Positions 11,667 through 23,891 of a DNA stretch of 64,000 bases are shown here, one piece after another. Under the pieces are notes generated by a model. It was given only the letters and a program-made list of their open reading frames with translations, searched no databases and was not told the origin of the DNA. Made by a program: the position numbers and the translations under genes. The first letter of the stretch is position 1; each line of letters starts with the position of its first letter. Source of the DNA: Limonium bicolor (lineage: Eukaryota; Streptophyta; Magnoliopsida; Caryophyllales; Plumbaginaceae); contig CM041781.1 of NCBI GenBank assembly GCA_023374045.1, forward strand, positions 145,072,982 through 145,136,981. The letters run 5' to 3'.

Positions 11667-11930
11667 CGTCCGTAGCCACGGACCCCATGTCCGAGACCAC
11701 GGACCCCAGTTCACCTAATTATATAGAAGAGTCGAAATTAAAGGAAAACAGAAAATTGCGAAGTCCGGGGCCACGGACAGGCTGTCCGTGCGCCCGGACA
11801 TTATTAGAAAACCTAAATTTTGAATTTTTAAAAATCCCGCCACTGTCCGTGGGCATCCGGGCTTACGGACAGGGAGTCCGGGACCCCGGACACGGAGTCC
11901 GTGGGTGCGGACAGCCCTCGGACGGCGGCG
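11667..11930. repeat. GTCCG/CGGAC hairpin array in the X LTR
   Basis: About ten GTCCG or CGGAC cores in 260 bp, many paired as short inverted repeats such as GTCCGTAGCCACGGAC and GTCCGTGGG...CGGACAG. It lies downstream of the LTR TATA box in the transcribed direction. Confidence 0.75.
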
Positions 11931-12497
11931 TTGAGGCTGTTCCTAAAGGTGTTTTTGGATCAAATTTTATGGGTGTGTAGCCTGAAAGATGTACAAGACG
12001 TTAGTGATTGAAAGTTCTCAATTTGAATTCGAATTAAGCAGGAAACTTGGTAAACAAGTTATTGGACAAAAGCTTAAACAAACAGCAATACAGAAGCGTA
12101 AAAAGGTTAGTTTGAACCCAAAATTTGACAGAGAGTTAATAAGGTCGTGGGGAATTAGAAAAGTAGAATTATAACCTGTTTTACCTTCGAATTCAAGAGG
12201 ATTCTTCACGTCGGGATTCCTCGGAGGATCTGATGGTGCCGGTTCTGGATTGTGTTCGACCCGAGCTTCTGGTTGTTGATTGTTGAAGGTGTTCTTCACG
12301 CTTTGGAGGTGGTTTGGTTGATGTTTGATAATTGATGATGTTGGGGAGTTGAAAAATATGTTTTGGTGTTGATTTTGGTGAGATTTCGGTGTTTGATTGG
12401 GGCTCTGGAGTTCAAAAACGTGGAGAGAGAGAGACGGCCGCCTTCTTTGAGAGTCTACGGTTCTTGAGGTTCTGATTTGATCACGGGATAAGGTTCC

Positions 12498-12504
12498 TTA
12501 TATA
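12498..12504 (-). promoter_or_regulatory. Candidate TATA box of the X LTR
   Basis: TATATAA on the minus strand within CCTATATAAGG, about 500 bases into the LTR, followed downstream by CT-rich leader sequence typical of plant transcripts. Confidence 0.6.
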
Positions 12505-12998
12505 GGCTTCCTTAAAGATAGAAAAATCCGGTAAAACCCGAGATTTACCGACGTTTTAGCTCAAGGGCTTCCAAAAGGAATTTGATTATGAAATTTTACA
12601 TATGGGTAAAGGATGATATTTCTGAATTTTCTAAAGTGGAATCGAATTTTTTTGGATATTGGAATATTTTTAAATTCAATTTCTTGTCAGATTCAGTCAG
12701 AAATTGCTAGAATATTATTGGAAATTCGAAAAATCAAAATTCCAACGCCATTATGCTTAAAATGTCATCCTCTACCATGGGTTAAAATTTCAAAGAATTT
12801 TGAATTGATTTGACCCTTCTTTGGAGGAGAGAGGAAGCCTATAGAGGGCTTAGGAGCCTTGAAAAATTACGAACAAACCCCTGGCGAAGACTAAGCTGTC
12901 CCCAGTACTCTGAAATGTGCCGATCGAACTGGGAACCCTCGCTACCAGCCTATTAGTAGAGACCCTCTTCCGGGGGGGTTGAAATTTTGGGTATAACA

Positions 12999-14528
12999 CC
13001 GTCAGAAAGGAAATGCGAAACAGAAGCAGAGCAGACATCACTTCAAATCACAGTCGGACTTTCAGAACAGATACAGAAGAGTGGGACACTAGTAACCAGC
13101 TAACACAACAGAAGGACTCACATAATGTCCTATGGATCTGAAGATCCCACAACAGAAGCCGTAGAGACAGCTAACAGACCTGTCGGTCAAATAACGTCCT
13201 AAGGGAGACCCTAAGGAGTATAAACAGAAGGAATTCCTGCGCAGCATGCTACGGGACAGCCCGACCCGACTATCCAAGGCTCAGAAGCAAAGTAACTAGG
13301 TCCCAAAACCAAAAGCTCACAAAACAGATCTTAAGTGCATGGAAATGCATATAAACAGCATAAGAAGCTTGTACACAGATAGGGGAATCCAACCCCGCAA
13401 ACGGAACTCAAAACGGAGCTAAAACAGAGAAGTTATGCTCAAAACAGTGGCATGTCCGAACTTGCGTCCGACCTTGCAAGTTCGGACAGAGGCCGAGAAT
13501 CAGAGGTTGAGAAAACGTCGATGTCCGAACTTACGTCCGACCTTCGAAGTTCGGACGCAAGTCGAAAGTCAGAAACCAAAACTCATCGTGTCCGAACTTG
13601 CGTCCGACCTTGCAAGTTCGGACAGATCGAAACTCACACGAAAATCATCCTCGCGTCGGGTCCGAACTTACAAGTTCGGACCGATGTTCGGACACTTCAA
13701 AATCTTGAAAAACAAAACGCGCCCGATGAACTGTCCGAACTTGCATGTTCGGACAGAAGTTCGGACAGCGCAAAACTGTCGAATTCCAGAAAGAACAGAC
13801 GCGCAGAAGAGAACCAAAAATCATCACAACTCACCCAAAACTCACAGAATTGTAAATCAGTACCCTCGGGGGTTTAGCCAATCGATTAACAACGCAAAAC
13901 GAGAAGAAAACACACAAGCAACACACCAAAACAGATCCGAAAACAGAAATCAAAAGCAATCCCCGAGGGTGAGCAAACAACCCCGATTCCATCCCCCACT
14001 TACATCGAATTCGCAGAGAGTGCTGTCCGACGTTGCAACAACCAGACGACGAAATGCAGCAGAAGAGACGCACCAAACAGCACTGGATTCGCAAAGAACA
14101 GTCCCCAAAATCAGAAAACAGAAACTGCTCCTCTCAAAACAACAACAACACCACCGAATTCACCAATGGACCTACCTGATTCGCAGAGGAGAAGAACCCA
14201 AACAGTAGCAGCAGCAGAAACCGACCAGAACCAGCAACGATTCACCAGAAGACAAGTGCTCACCAAGGAAGAAGAAGAGAGGAGAGCGTAGAAACTGTCG
14301 CGAGGAAGAACGCACGATTTGCAAATTGATCGTGAATTGCAAAAGAAATAAAAGACTTAATCCTTAATTAAGTCTTACCAAAATAAAAGAGAGGGGAATG
14401 ACCTCCTTGCCCCCGTCTTTTAATTCATCCTCCGACGTCCCCCACTAAACAAAGCACACATAGCATAACTTTAATTAATAACATTGTTATGTCCTGAAAT
14501 CTGAAAAACGAAAATACGGAGTATTACA
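12999..14528 (-). mobile_element. 3' LTR of Tekay/Del element, left end lost
   Basis: Direct copy of 19570-21165 with small indels and few substitutions. It ends GGAGTATTACA next to the polypurine tract. The first about 400 bp of the LTR (19166-19569 in the other copy) are missing, replaced by element X at 12998/12999. The long open frames here (13435-14208 and others) are non-coding LTR sequence repeated at 20003-20758. Confidence 0.85.
13452..13768. repeat. GTCCGAAC hairpin array, left Tekay/Del LTR
   Basis: Repeated units of the type GTCCGAACTTGC followed by GCAAGTTCGGAC form five or six inverted pairs in 320 bp. The same array occurs in the right LTR at 20019-20337. Confidence 0.85.
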
Positions 14529-14547
14529 TCACTCCCCCCTTAAAAGG
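14529..14547 (-). other. Polypurine tract of Tekay/Del element
   Basis: On the minus strand the run TTTTAAGGGGGGAGTGA lies directly before the LTR start TGTAATACTCC, the normal position for priming plus-strand DNA. Confidence 0.85.
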
Positions 14548-14574
14548 AATTTCGTCCTCGAAATTCAACATACC

Positions 14575-15921
14575 TCACTGCTCGAAGAGGGAAGGGAACT
14601 TGGCACGCAGCTCTTCCTCGAGTTCCCACGTCGCCTCACGCTCGGACTGATCAGACCACTGCACCTTAACCATAGGCAGTGTCTTGCTACGAAGCCGACG
14701 AACATCCCGTGCTAAAATACGAACCGGAGCTGCCTCATAAGTGAAATCATCTCGGAGTCGAAGCTGACCATAGTCAATCACGTGCGAAGGATCGTGCAGA
14801 TACTTCCTGAGCATCGACACATGAAACACATCATGCCCCTGCTAGAGCTGGTGGCAATGCCAATCTGTAAGCCACCGGCCCAACCTTCTCAAGCACCTCA
14901 AAAGGCCCTACGAACCGAGGACTCAGCTTGCCTCGCTTACCAAAACGAACAACACCCCGAACTGGAGAAATCTTCAGGTACACGTGGTCCCCAACCTGAA
15001 ATTCAAGCGGACGGCGTCTCTGATCTGCATAACTCTTCTGCCGGCTCTGGGCAACCAACAGACGCTCCCTGATAGTCTTGACCTTATCCACAGCTCCCTG
15101 CACCAACTCAGGACCCACAATCGCCCTCTCCGCAGGTCATCCCAACAAATGGGAGATCCAACGCCTACCATACAGCGCCTCAAATGGGGCCATCCCAATA
15201 CTCGATTGGAAGCTATTATTGTAGGCGAACTCAATCAATGTCACATGCTGATCCCAGCTCCCTCCAAAATCAAGCACACAAGCTCTCAACATATCCTCCA
15301 AAATCTGATTCGTCCTCTCTGTCTGCCCATCGGTCTGAGGATGATATGCCGAACTGAAGGCCAAATTCGTCCCCAACGCCTTATGCAGGCTCCGCCAGAA
15401 GCGAGATACAAATCTCGGATCTCTGTCCGAAACGATCGTCCGGCACACCGTGCAACCTCACAATCTCATCAACATACAGCCGAGCCAGGCGCTCAAGGCT
15501 GAAAGTCTTCCTCACCGGCAAGAAATGGGCTGACTTCGTCAACCGGTCCACAATCACCCACAGCGCATCGTACCCAGAAGATGTCCTAGGAAGCCCACAA
15601 TAAAGTCCATACCAACGCTCTCCCACTTCCACTCAGGAATGGGAAGGGCTGCAGAAGACCCGCAGGCCGCTGATGCTCAGCCTTCACCTGCTGACAGGTT
15701 TGGCAACGAGCCACAAAATCAGAAATCTCCCTCTTCATATTCGCCCACCAGAAAGACTCTCTGAGGTCCCGGTACATCTTCACCCCTCCTGGGTGTACCG
15801 AATAAGGAGCTCCATGAGCCTCCTGCATAATTCTCGCCTAAGGTCGCCTCCACTAGGCACACAAACTCTGCCTCTAAAGCGTAGGCAGTCGTCGCTGGAC
15901 ACAGAGAACTCTGACTCCTGA
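14575..15921 (-). pseudogene. Tekay/Del integrase with chromodomain-like tail
   Basis: Would insert the cDNA into the genome; the C-terminal chromo-type tail of chromoviruses guides integration to marked chromatin. Visible in order: a zinc-binding region (HPGGVKMYRDL then CQTCQQVK), the core with VDRLTKSAHFLPV and IVSDRDPRFVSRFW, the catalytic Glu region YHPQTDGQTERTNQ, a GPFEVLEKVGPVAYRL beta-barrel segment, and a chromo-like end MVKVQWSDQSEREATWELEE before a stop at 14575. The reading is spread over at least five frames (breaks near 15830, 15600, 15430, 15130 and 14830), so as read no integrase is made. Homology between breaks is excellent, and most breaks look like single-base losses. Confidence 0.88.
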
Positions 15922-17520
15922 TCATGACAACTTCTCCCTGACCTTACACAACTCAGCATCAGACTTCTGACCATCTCTAATCCGCTCAATCAGTGTAGAC
16001 TGGACCTGAATAGAAGCAATCATCCCAGCACTGTCGGACCTGACAACCCAAATCCCCATACGCTGAAGCTCAATAGCAGACCTCTGAACTCCTGACAAAG
16101 AACAAGCAAGCCCAGGAGCACCCCTACGGCTCAAGGCATCTGCCACCACATTCGCTCTACCCGGATGGTAGAGGATCTCCAGGTCGTAATCGTGCAGAAG
16201 CTCCAACCAACGCCGCTGTCTCAAATTCAATTCCTTCTGCGTGAACAGATATTTGAGACTCTTGTGATCCGTGTAGACCTTACACGTCACCCCATACAAA
16301 TAGTGCCGCCAGATCTTCAAGGCGAAGACCACAGCAGCTAACTCCAAATCGTGGGTAGGATAATTCTTCTCGTACGGCTTCAACTGGCGTGACCCATAAG
16401 CTACCACCTTTCCCTGCTGCATCAGAACAACCCAGCCCTCTGTGGGAAGCGTCACAGAACACCTCAAAGCCATCTGTCCCAGAAGGCAACGTCAAAATCG
16501 GAGCCGAAGTCAACCTCTTCTTCAGCTCCTGGAAACTCTCCTGACACGCCTCACTCCAATCAAACTTGACATCCTTCCTAAGAAGACGAGTCAAGGGGGA
16601 TACGATCTTAGAGAAACCCTCCACAAACTTCCTATAGTACCCAGCCAATCCTAGAAAACTGCGCACCTCAGACACACTAGTGGGCTTCGCCCACTCCATA
16701 ACCGCCTTAATCTTCTCTGGGTCCACTGAAATGCCATCCTTCGAAACCACGTGGCCAAGGAACACAACTCTATCCAACCAGAACTCACACTTCTTCAACT
16801 TGGCATACAACTCCTTCTCCTTCAACGTCTGCAGAACCATCCTCAGATGCTCCTCATGCTCCTCAGCACTCTTGGAGTACACCAAGATATCGTCAATAAA
16901 AACAACTACGAAAGAATCCAAGAAAGGTTTGAAAACTCTGTTCATCATATCCATGAAGAACGACGGGGCATTGGTCAAACCAAAAGGCATGACCAAGAAC
17001 TCATAATGCCCATACCGGGTCCTAAATGCAGACTTAGGCACATCCTCGGCCTTAATCTTCAGCTGATGATATCCAGAACGCAAGTCGATCTTCGAGAAGA
17101 CTGTCGCTCCCGCTAACTGGTCGAAGAGGTCATCAATGCGGGGAAGAGGATACCGGTTCTTGATGGTAACCTTATTCAATTCCCTATAGTCGATACACAA
17201 TCTGAAGGAGCCATCCTTCTTCTTCACAAACAACACCGGTGCTCCCCATGGAGACACACTAGGGCGGATAAAACCCTTATCCAGAAGATCCTGCAGCTGC
17301 ACCTTCAGCTCCTTAAGCTCTGCCGGACTCATGCGATAGGGAGCCTTAGAGATAGGCTGAGTCCCTGGCGCTAACTCGATAGAGAACTCCACCTCACGAT
17401 CGGGTGGCAGCCCTGGCACATCGTCCTGGAACACCTCTGGAAACTCACACACAATGGGGATATCCTCCAACTGGGATCCCTCCTTAACCTCAGGTACAAA
17501 GCAGAGAAAACCTGGCAGCC
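15922..17520 (-). pseudogene. Tekay/Del reverse transcriptase and RNase H
   Basis: Copies the element RNA into DNA and removes the template RNA. RT spans about 16800-17470: [15 protein letters not shown] at its start, [18 protein letters not shown], and the catalytic [12 protein letters not shown]. The thumb and connection follow ([14 protein letters not shown]), then RNase H with [23 protein letters not shown] and VVADALSRR. The frame changes inside RNase H near 16430, at a TTGTT where a GT unit appears to be missing. A second shift near 17530 separates it from the protease. Apart from these breaks the domains are full length. Confidence 0.9.
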
Positions 17521-18345
17521 CTTCCTCAAGGAACGGACTGCCTGCATAGCAGACACCAACACAGGAGCACAGGGAATGGAGTTCCCCACAAAAGCAAAAC
17601 GAGTCTCACCCGGTCTATCAAACACAACCTTCCTAGCTGCACAATCTATATGGGCATGGTGCTCTGCTAGCCAGTCCATGCCCAAAATCACATCGAAGCA
17701 GGACATACTCATAGGTATCAAATTAGCAGGTAAGGTCCTATCCATGATCACTACTGGACTAGACTTGCATACAGAACTAAGCACACAAGCAGGCACGCCA
17801 CTCAACGGGCTAGAAATACACAGATCCACATCACAGGGCACAGCAGACAACCCGAGACTACCCACTAAATCAGCAGACACAAAGGAGTGGGTAGCTCCTG
17901 AATCAAACAAACAGAATACTGGCTGAGAAGAGATCTGAAGAATACCTGACACTACTGTGTCTGAGCCACGGTCACGCTCACCAGCTAGCGCATAAACACG
18001 TGCCTGGGTCTGGGACTTCTTCTGGTCAGCCTTCTGCCCGGACCCTGAACCAGCACCACGAGTCTCAGAACCACCACTGCTACCTCCACCTCTAGCCTGT
18101 GGACACTGGGCAATGCGATGGTCTAGCGAACCACACTTAAAGCATGCCCCGGACTTCCTGTAGCACTCCCGTCCTGGGTGGAAACGATCACACTCGGCAC
18201 ACTTCTCCACAGCAGGAGACGCTGATGAAGAAGAACCCCGGTCTCCTCTGTACTTCTTCTTCTGAGAAGAATGCTGCTCACGCCTCTCGGGCTCCTCCAC
18301 ACGACCCTTCCTCTTCTGGTCTTTGCCCTTATCGGGCCTCTGGTC
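17521..18345 (-). pseudogene. Tekay/Del nucleocapsid zinc knuckle and aspartic protease
   Basis: The nucleocapsid part has a CCHC knuckle (CFKCGSLDHRIAQC), preceded by a CAECDRFHPGREC cysteine cluster, and binds element RNA. The protease has the active-site motif FDSGATHSFVS and the later FDVILGMDWL, as in Ty3/gypsy elements; it would cut the gag-pol polyprotein. The frame joins the gag part at about 18350, where a GA dinucleotide appears to be missing from a GAGAGAAGG tract, and is lost again near 17530. Confidence 0.88.
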
Positions 18346-19034
18346 CTTCTCTCATACCGCTGCCTAGCCTGCAGCTCAGACTCCACTACCAACGCCACAT
18401 CAGCCACATCCCTGAAGGTCTTGTGGCGAAAAGGTGCCACAGCAGCTCGAATATCACCCCTCAAACCAGCCTCAAACTTCCTAGCCTTCCGGTTATCATC
18501 CGGCTCAGGCACAAACTTAGAAAGGGAGATAAACTTACGCACGTACTCATCCACTGTCATCTCCTTCGTCTGACGAAGCCTCCCATACTCAACTATCTTC
18601 TGATCCCTGAAGACATCGGGATAGAACTGCTGATTGAAGCAGCCCCTGAACTGCTCCCATGTCCATGGGTGGGGGTACTTCCCTTCAACTGTCTTCCACC
18701 ACTCCTTCGCCTCAGACTGAAACATGAAAGTAGCGAATCCAACCTTCTGATCCTCCTCACATCCCATGACCCTCAGCAAATCCTCAATCGCAGTGATCCA
18801 GTGGCTCGCCTCCTGTGGGTCGCCACTAGCATCAAAAGAAGGCGGCTTCAGCTTCAGGAACTCCTGAAGCGCCTTCACATTGCTGCCCCCCGCGTTACCG
18901 GCTCCTGTCGCCTGGCCAGCAGTGGTCCCTACGGTCTGCAGCACCTGAGTCACCACCTGCTGCACAATCTCTGCAATGTCCCCCTGAGGAGCATTGCCTG
19001 AAGCTTCACCACGTCCTGCACGTCGGGGAGGCAT
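18346..19034 (-). pseudogene. Tekay/Del gag (capsid region)
   Basis: Starts MPPRRAGRGEAS, about 110 bases downstream of the primer-binding site, the normal gag position. The retrotransposon gag domain (FDASGDPQEASHWI, EAKEWWKTVEGKYP, WEQFRGCFNQQFYPD, QTKEMTVDEYVRKF) covers residues of about 60-200. It forms the particle that packages the element RNA. It is intact until the shift near 18350 that separates it from the zinc knuckle, so the polyprotein is broken as read. Confidence 0.9.
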
Positions 19035-19144
19035 ACTGAAGATACAAACACCAAGATTGATCAGAAACCATCAAGCATCAAACAGCAGACCTTTCAGACA
19101 CCCACGCATGCAGACAAACCCCCACAAATACCAAAGACGAGCAA

Positions 19145-19160
19145 CCTGGCTCTGATACCA
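19145..19160 (-). other. Primer-binding site of Tekay/Del element (initiator tRNA-Met)
   Basis: On the minus strand TGGTATCAGAGCCAGG, five bases after the LTR end. TGGTATCAGAGC is the common plant primer site complementary to the 3' end of initiator tRNA-Met. Confidence 0.92.
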
Positions 19161-19165
19161 CTAAA

Positions 19166-21165
19166 TGTAACGACCCCAAAACCGGCCTAGGAGTTAGGGC
19201 CGTTACACGCCGCGAGTCTACTACCTAACGTCGCAAGGCTCTAAGCAAAACAATACCCAAAACCAAATAACGAACTTGTAAATACCAAAAGAGTTTACAA
19301 GATCCAAATACTTAACAATCAAATACAATGAAAGGCCCGAAGGCTACACAAAGCTTTAAAGCGTCCAACGCGCAAGTAAACAAAGTCTAAGAAGCAAAAG
19401 TAAACGAAGCTCCAGAAGGGGACAAGAGAGAAGATCCCACGAGCTCAATCTGCAACAAAGTAAAGGGGTGAGCTAAACAGCCCAGCAAGCAGAAGACTTC
19501 CTCAAGGAAGCCACTCAAAACAGAAGCAGAATAACTTATAAACAGAGGAGAAGGCGGAGTCATTATAAACGTCAGAAAGGAAACGCAAAACAGAAGCAGA
19601 GCAGACATCACTTCAAATCAGTCGGACTTTCAGAACAGATACAGAAGAGTGGGACACTAGTAACCAGCTAACACAACAGAAGGACTCACATAATGTCCTA
19701 TGGATCCGAAGATCCCACAACAGAAGCCGTAGAGACAGCTAACAGACCCGTCGGTCAAATAACGTCCTAAGGGAGACCCTAAGGAGTATAAACAGAAGGA
19801 ATTCCTGCGCAGCATGCTACGGGACAGCCCGACCCGACTATCCAAGGCTCAGAAGCAAAGTAACTAGGTCCCAAAACCAAAAGCTCACAAAACAGATCTT
19901 AAGTGCATGGAAATGCATATAAACAGCATAAGAAGCTTGTACACAGATAGGGGAATCCAACCCCGCAAACGGAACTCAAAACGGAGCTAAAACAGAGAAG
20001 TTATGCTCAAAACAGTGGCATGTCCGAACTTGCGTCCGACCTTGCAAGTTCGGACAGAGGCCGAGAATCAGAGGTTGAGAAAACGTCGATGTCCGAACTT
20101 ACGTCCGACCTTCGAAGTTCGGACGCAAGTCGAAAGTCAGAAACCAAAAACTCATCGTGTCCGAACTTGCGTCCGACCTTGCAAGTTCGGACAGATGTCG
20201 AAACTCACACGAAAATCATCCTCGCGTCGGGTCCGAACTTACAAGTTCGGACCGATGTTCGGACACTTCAAAATCTTGAAAAACAAAACGCGCCCGATGA
20301 ACTGTCCGAACTTGCATGTTCGGACAGAAGTTCGGACAGCGCAAAACTGTCGAATTCCAGAAAGAACAGACGCGCAGAAGAGAACCAAAAATCATCACAA
20401 CTCACCCAAAACTCACAGAATTGTAAATCAGTACCCTTGGGGGTTTAGCCAATCGATTAACAACGCAAAACGAGAAGAAAACACACAAGCAACACACCAA
20501 AACAGATCCGAAAACAGAAATCAAAAGCAATCCCCGAGGGTGAGCAAACAACCCCGATTCCATCCCCCACTTACATCGAATTCGCAGAGAAGGTGCTGTC
20601 CGACGTTGCCAACAACCAGACGGACGAATGCAGCAGAAGAGAGCACCAAACAGCACTGGATTCGCAAAGAACAGTCCCCAAAAGCAGAAAACAGAAACAG
20701 AAACTGCTCCTCTCAAAACAACAACAACACCACCGAATTCACCAATGGACCTACCTGATTCGTAGAGGTGAAGAACCCGAACAGTAGCAGCAGCAGAAAC
20801 CGACCAGAACCAGCAACGATTCACCAGAAGACAAGGTGCTCACCAAGGAAGAAGAAGAGAGGAGAGCGCGAGCCCAACGATCACAAAACAAACAACTTAA
20901 CAAACAAGAAGAAGACGAGCGTAAAATGTCGCGAGGAGAACGCACGATTTGCAAACTTGATCGTGAATTGCAAAAGAAATAAAAGACTTAACTTCCTTAA
21001 TTAAGTCTTACCAAAATAAAAGAGAGGGGAATGACCTCCTTGCCCCCATCTTTTAATTTAGTTCCTCCGACGTCCCCTCCACTAAACAAAGCACACATAG
21101 CATAACTTTAATTAATAACATTGTTATGCCATGAAATCTGAAAAACGAAAATACGGAGTATTACA
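19166..21165 (-). mobile_element. 5' LTR of Tekay/Del element (2.0 kb, complete)
   Basis: On the minus strand it starts TGTAATACTCC at 21165 and ends GGGGTCGTTACA at 19166. It matches 12999-14528 closely over its outer 1.6 kb. A GTCCG hairpin array lies at 20019-20337. The flank after 21165 is GATAT; the matching duplication cannot be checked because the other LTR end is lost. Confidence 0.9.
20019..20337. repeat. GTCCGAAC hairpin array, right Tekay/Del LTR
   Basis: Second copy of the array at 13452-13768, with inverted GTCCGAACTTGC / GCAAGTTCGGAC pairs. Small indels distinguish the copies; the pairing is kept. Confidence 0.85.
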
Positions 21166-22916
21166 GATATGGACATCGAAGTCCACGGATAGGCCGAGGA
21201 GCATGCAAAATATCAGCCCCGCATGTATATGAAGTGAATTGCCCAATCTCAGTGATTCGATAAACCCCTAGACTGGTCCATTTCCAGTCGAGATTCTTCT
21301 ACTTGCTATTCTGTAATAAGCAAAACTGGTGTGTCCAGTTTCAGAGGTGTTATTCGTGTAATACCCAGATGATAACTTGTAGATGATAACTTGTGGGCTG
21401 GGTCGACTGGTCATGTCTAGTCACAATCTCTAGCCCCTTTTTTTACCTTTCGGATTAATATCTAATGACCTGCCTGTTGTTTCAGTCCCTCTTTATGATC
21501 TGTACATGGATAGACGGCTTTGTGATATTCATTCACAGATTACCCCTGTCCTAACCGATCCTTTCCTTACTGAGCTCCATGAAAAGGTTTACATGCAATG
21601 TACATTATATCCCTAGCCTGCCAAGTAAGATTAATGGGGGTTTCTTGTCTGCCGGATGCTTTGGAAAGTCTTTGCAAACGGGTGAAATCGATCCCTGTGT
21701 TATTTTCATTGTGTATAAACGCTGCTAGTTGGTTCTATATTTTCGGGCAACCACCAATTATGCATAACCGACTTCATTTGTTGTTTGCTGTGAGTGTTGT
21801 GGTGTTATTTGCAGGAGATTTCTATACTCCCTCCCGGTACTAAACTCTAACTCTTGTTATCTGTTGAGCTCACTAGTGCAACATTGTCTGCCTCATACCT
21901 GTTTCTTGATGTTTATGCCTAGTTTTAATATGTGTTTTGCCTCTGAAAATGCCCGGTCTGGTTGAATATTTGCTGATGTTTATTTCCACGGTGTGTAATG
22001 TTTACTCTAAATCTGTTACATCTTCTATTTCTCTTAGCAATTCGGTTGATAGACTAATGTATCAATGGCAAACCAAAATGATGCGAAGCTGGTTTTGGCT
22101 GTTAAGTCCACATTTCTCACTGCTAGTGGTTGATTCATTAAGAAGCTAGAACTCTGCTATGTCTGTATGCGGATAGTTAAGGACATTCTCCGTGTTGTTA
22201 TGAAGCGTGTCGGTTAATCTCGACTGGAAATATGAGTTAAATTTGCACTACTCAACTTTTTCACATAATCTGATAGGTTCATAAGCAACTCAACTATGGC
22301 TTTTAAGGAACATTGAGCATAAGTGATTTAAAAAAAAAACTGATCCGATTGTTCTAGGTCTCTGTCTGTTTTGTTTAAATGATCAATGATTTTCTCTGTA
22401 TTCAAGTTTCAATTCATTTTGCTTACCGGCAATTTATGTACATGATTTGTTTACAGCTTTCTGCTTATTTATAGTTTTCTGTTTTGATCCATGTTCCTAG
22501 TCTGCGCTTTATTTGTACATGTTCTTCCCTTTATTTGTAGATCGATGTTTATAGCTTTCTGTTTAAATCCTTGTATATACTAATCTATTTATTAACCCCT
22601 AGTTATTAGACCTTAGGACCAAGCCTTAGGATAGAGGGTGAGCCCTTGCCAATGGTGAGCCATGGTCCCACCTAGCAAAGGGTGACCCCTAAACCAAACC
22701 ACACTTTATTAATAATTTTGTAAATAATAAAAGCATTCTCACAACTCATCCTAGTTGATCCGACATTCCTTCAGAATCCTTCAAAGCTTAAATCAAGCCC
22801 CAAATTGTCTCTCTTATTCTTCATCACTCACTTTTATTCTAACTTTGATTAATTTTTCTAAAACCTTCTCTGAACTGACCCAATTGCTTTTACCCCGGCC
22901 TAAATCCGAATTCAAA

Positions 22917-23780
22917 CCTGGCCCAATTGTCTTGATCCAGCCCAATGTCCACAATCGGCCCAGGAGTCCACCACCGGCCCAAAGTTCGAAGCCCAGGCCC
23001 TCAAAGCCCGATGGCCAAATCTGCGAAACCAGGCCTAAATTCGAAGCCCAAGGCCCAAACCCAAAGCCCAAGGCCCAAACCCGAAGCCCAGGCCCTCAAA
23101 GCCCGAAGGACAAATCCACGAAACCAGGCCTAAATTCGAAGCCCAAACCCACTCAAATCCGGCCCAAATGCTCAGCACGGCCTAGGAGCTCACAAAATAG
23201 CTAAATCCCCAAACCAACCCAAAGCCCCCGAAATGGGCTCACGTCCAATCCAAACCCGGTCCATTACTTGCCCCGGCCCAATACAGAAACCAGCCCAATC
23301 CAAACCATTTACCCATACTCGGCCCACTAGCCCAATCCAGCCCTTTTGCCACACTAAGCCCACCACCAACCCAATCTTGGCCCTTTTGCCCATACTAAGC
23401 CCACCACTAACCTAATATCGGCCCAAATACCCACACTCGGCCCATGAGCCCACCATCAGCCTAAGCCCACCACCAACTCAATCTGGCCCAAACACCCGCA
23501 CTCGGCCCTTTTGCCCACACTCGGCCCAAAACCCATGGCCTAAAACCAATCTCGATCCAAACCCGAAGCCCAAGGTCAAAACCCATGGTCCAATCCTACA
23601 TGATCTAAACCCATGGCCCAATACTACATGATCCAAACCCATGGCCCAATACTAAATGATCCAAACCCATGGCCCAAGCCAAAAAACCCACAACTCAATC
23701 CTACATGATCCGGCCCATGTCCAATTCGAATAAGATCCGCCCCATTCAAAAACCGGCCAAAATTCCATTCTTAACCAAGC
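22917..23780 (+). repeat. GGCCCA-rich degenerate repeat tract
   Basis: Words such as AAGCCCAAGGCCCAAACCC recur irregularly over 860 bp; I count at least 16 GGCCCA. TGGGCC is the site II element recognised by TCP factors in plant promoters. The Pro/Lys/Ser-rich open frame at 22755-23204 is a translation of this tract. Confidence 0.7.
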
Positions 23781-23891
23781 CCAAATTGACCTTAATCAGC
23801 CCAAACCCCTAAAATCCACAAAAATCAAGCCAAGTCCCCAAAAATCAACCCAAACCCTAAAGGTCCACAAAATAATCCAAAAGTCCAAGAG

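Larger units (their letters stand above)
11236..12998 (-). mobile_element. 5' LTR of element X (about 1.76 kb)
   Basis: Read on the minus strand it starts TGTTATACCCAAAAT at 12998 and ends GAGGCTCACA at 11236, followed by the primer-binding site. A TATA box lies at 12498-12504. A cluster of GTCCG/CGGAC hairpins lies at 11667-11930. Directly to the right (12999) begins the truncated LTR of the Tekay/Del element, at a point that is interior in that element's other LTR copy (about 19570). X therefore inserted into that LTR and is younger. Open frames in the LTR are not conserved proteins. Confidence 0.75.

Noticed and set aside
13435..14208. 257-codon open frame (and its copy at 20003-20758)
   Set aside because: It lies wholly inside the Tekay/Del LTRs, starts in the hairpin array, is rich in Arg/Asn/Gln/Ser and has no recognisable domain; the two copies diverge by frame changes.
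22755..23204. 149-codon Pro/Lys/Ser-rich open frame
   Set aside because: Translation of the GGCCCA-rich repeat; low complexity, no domain.
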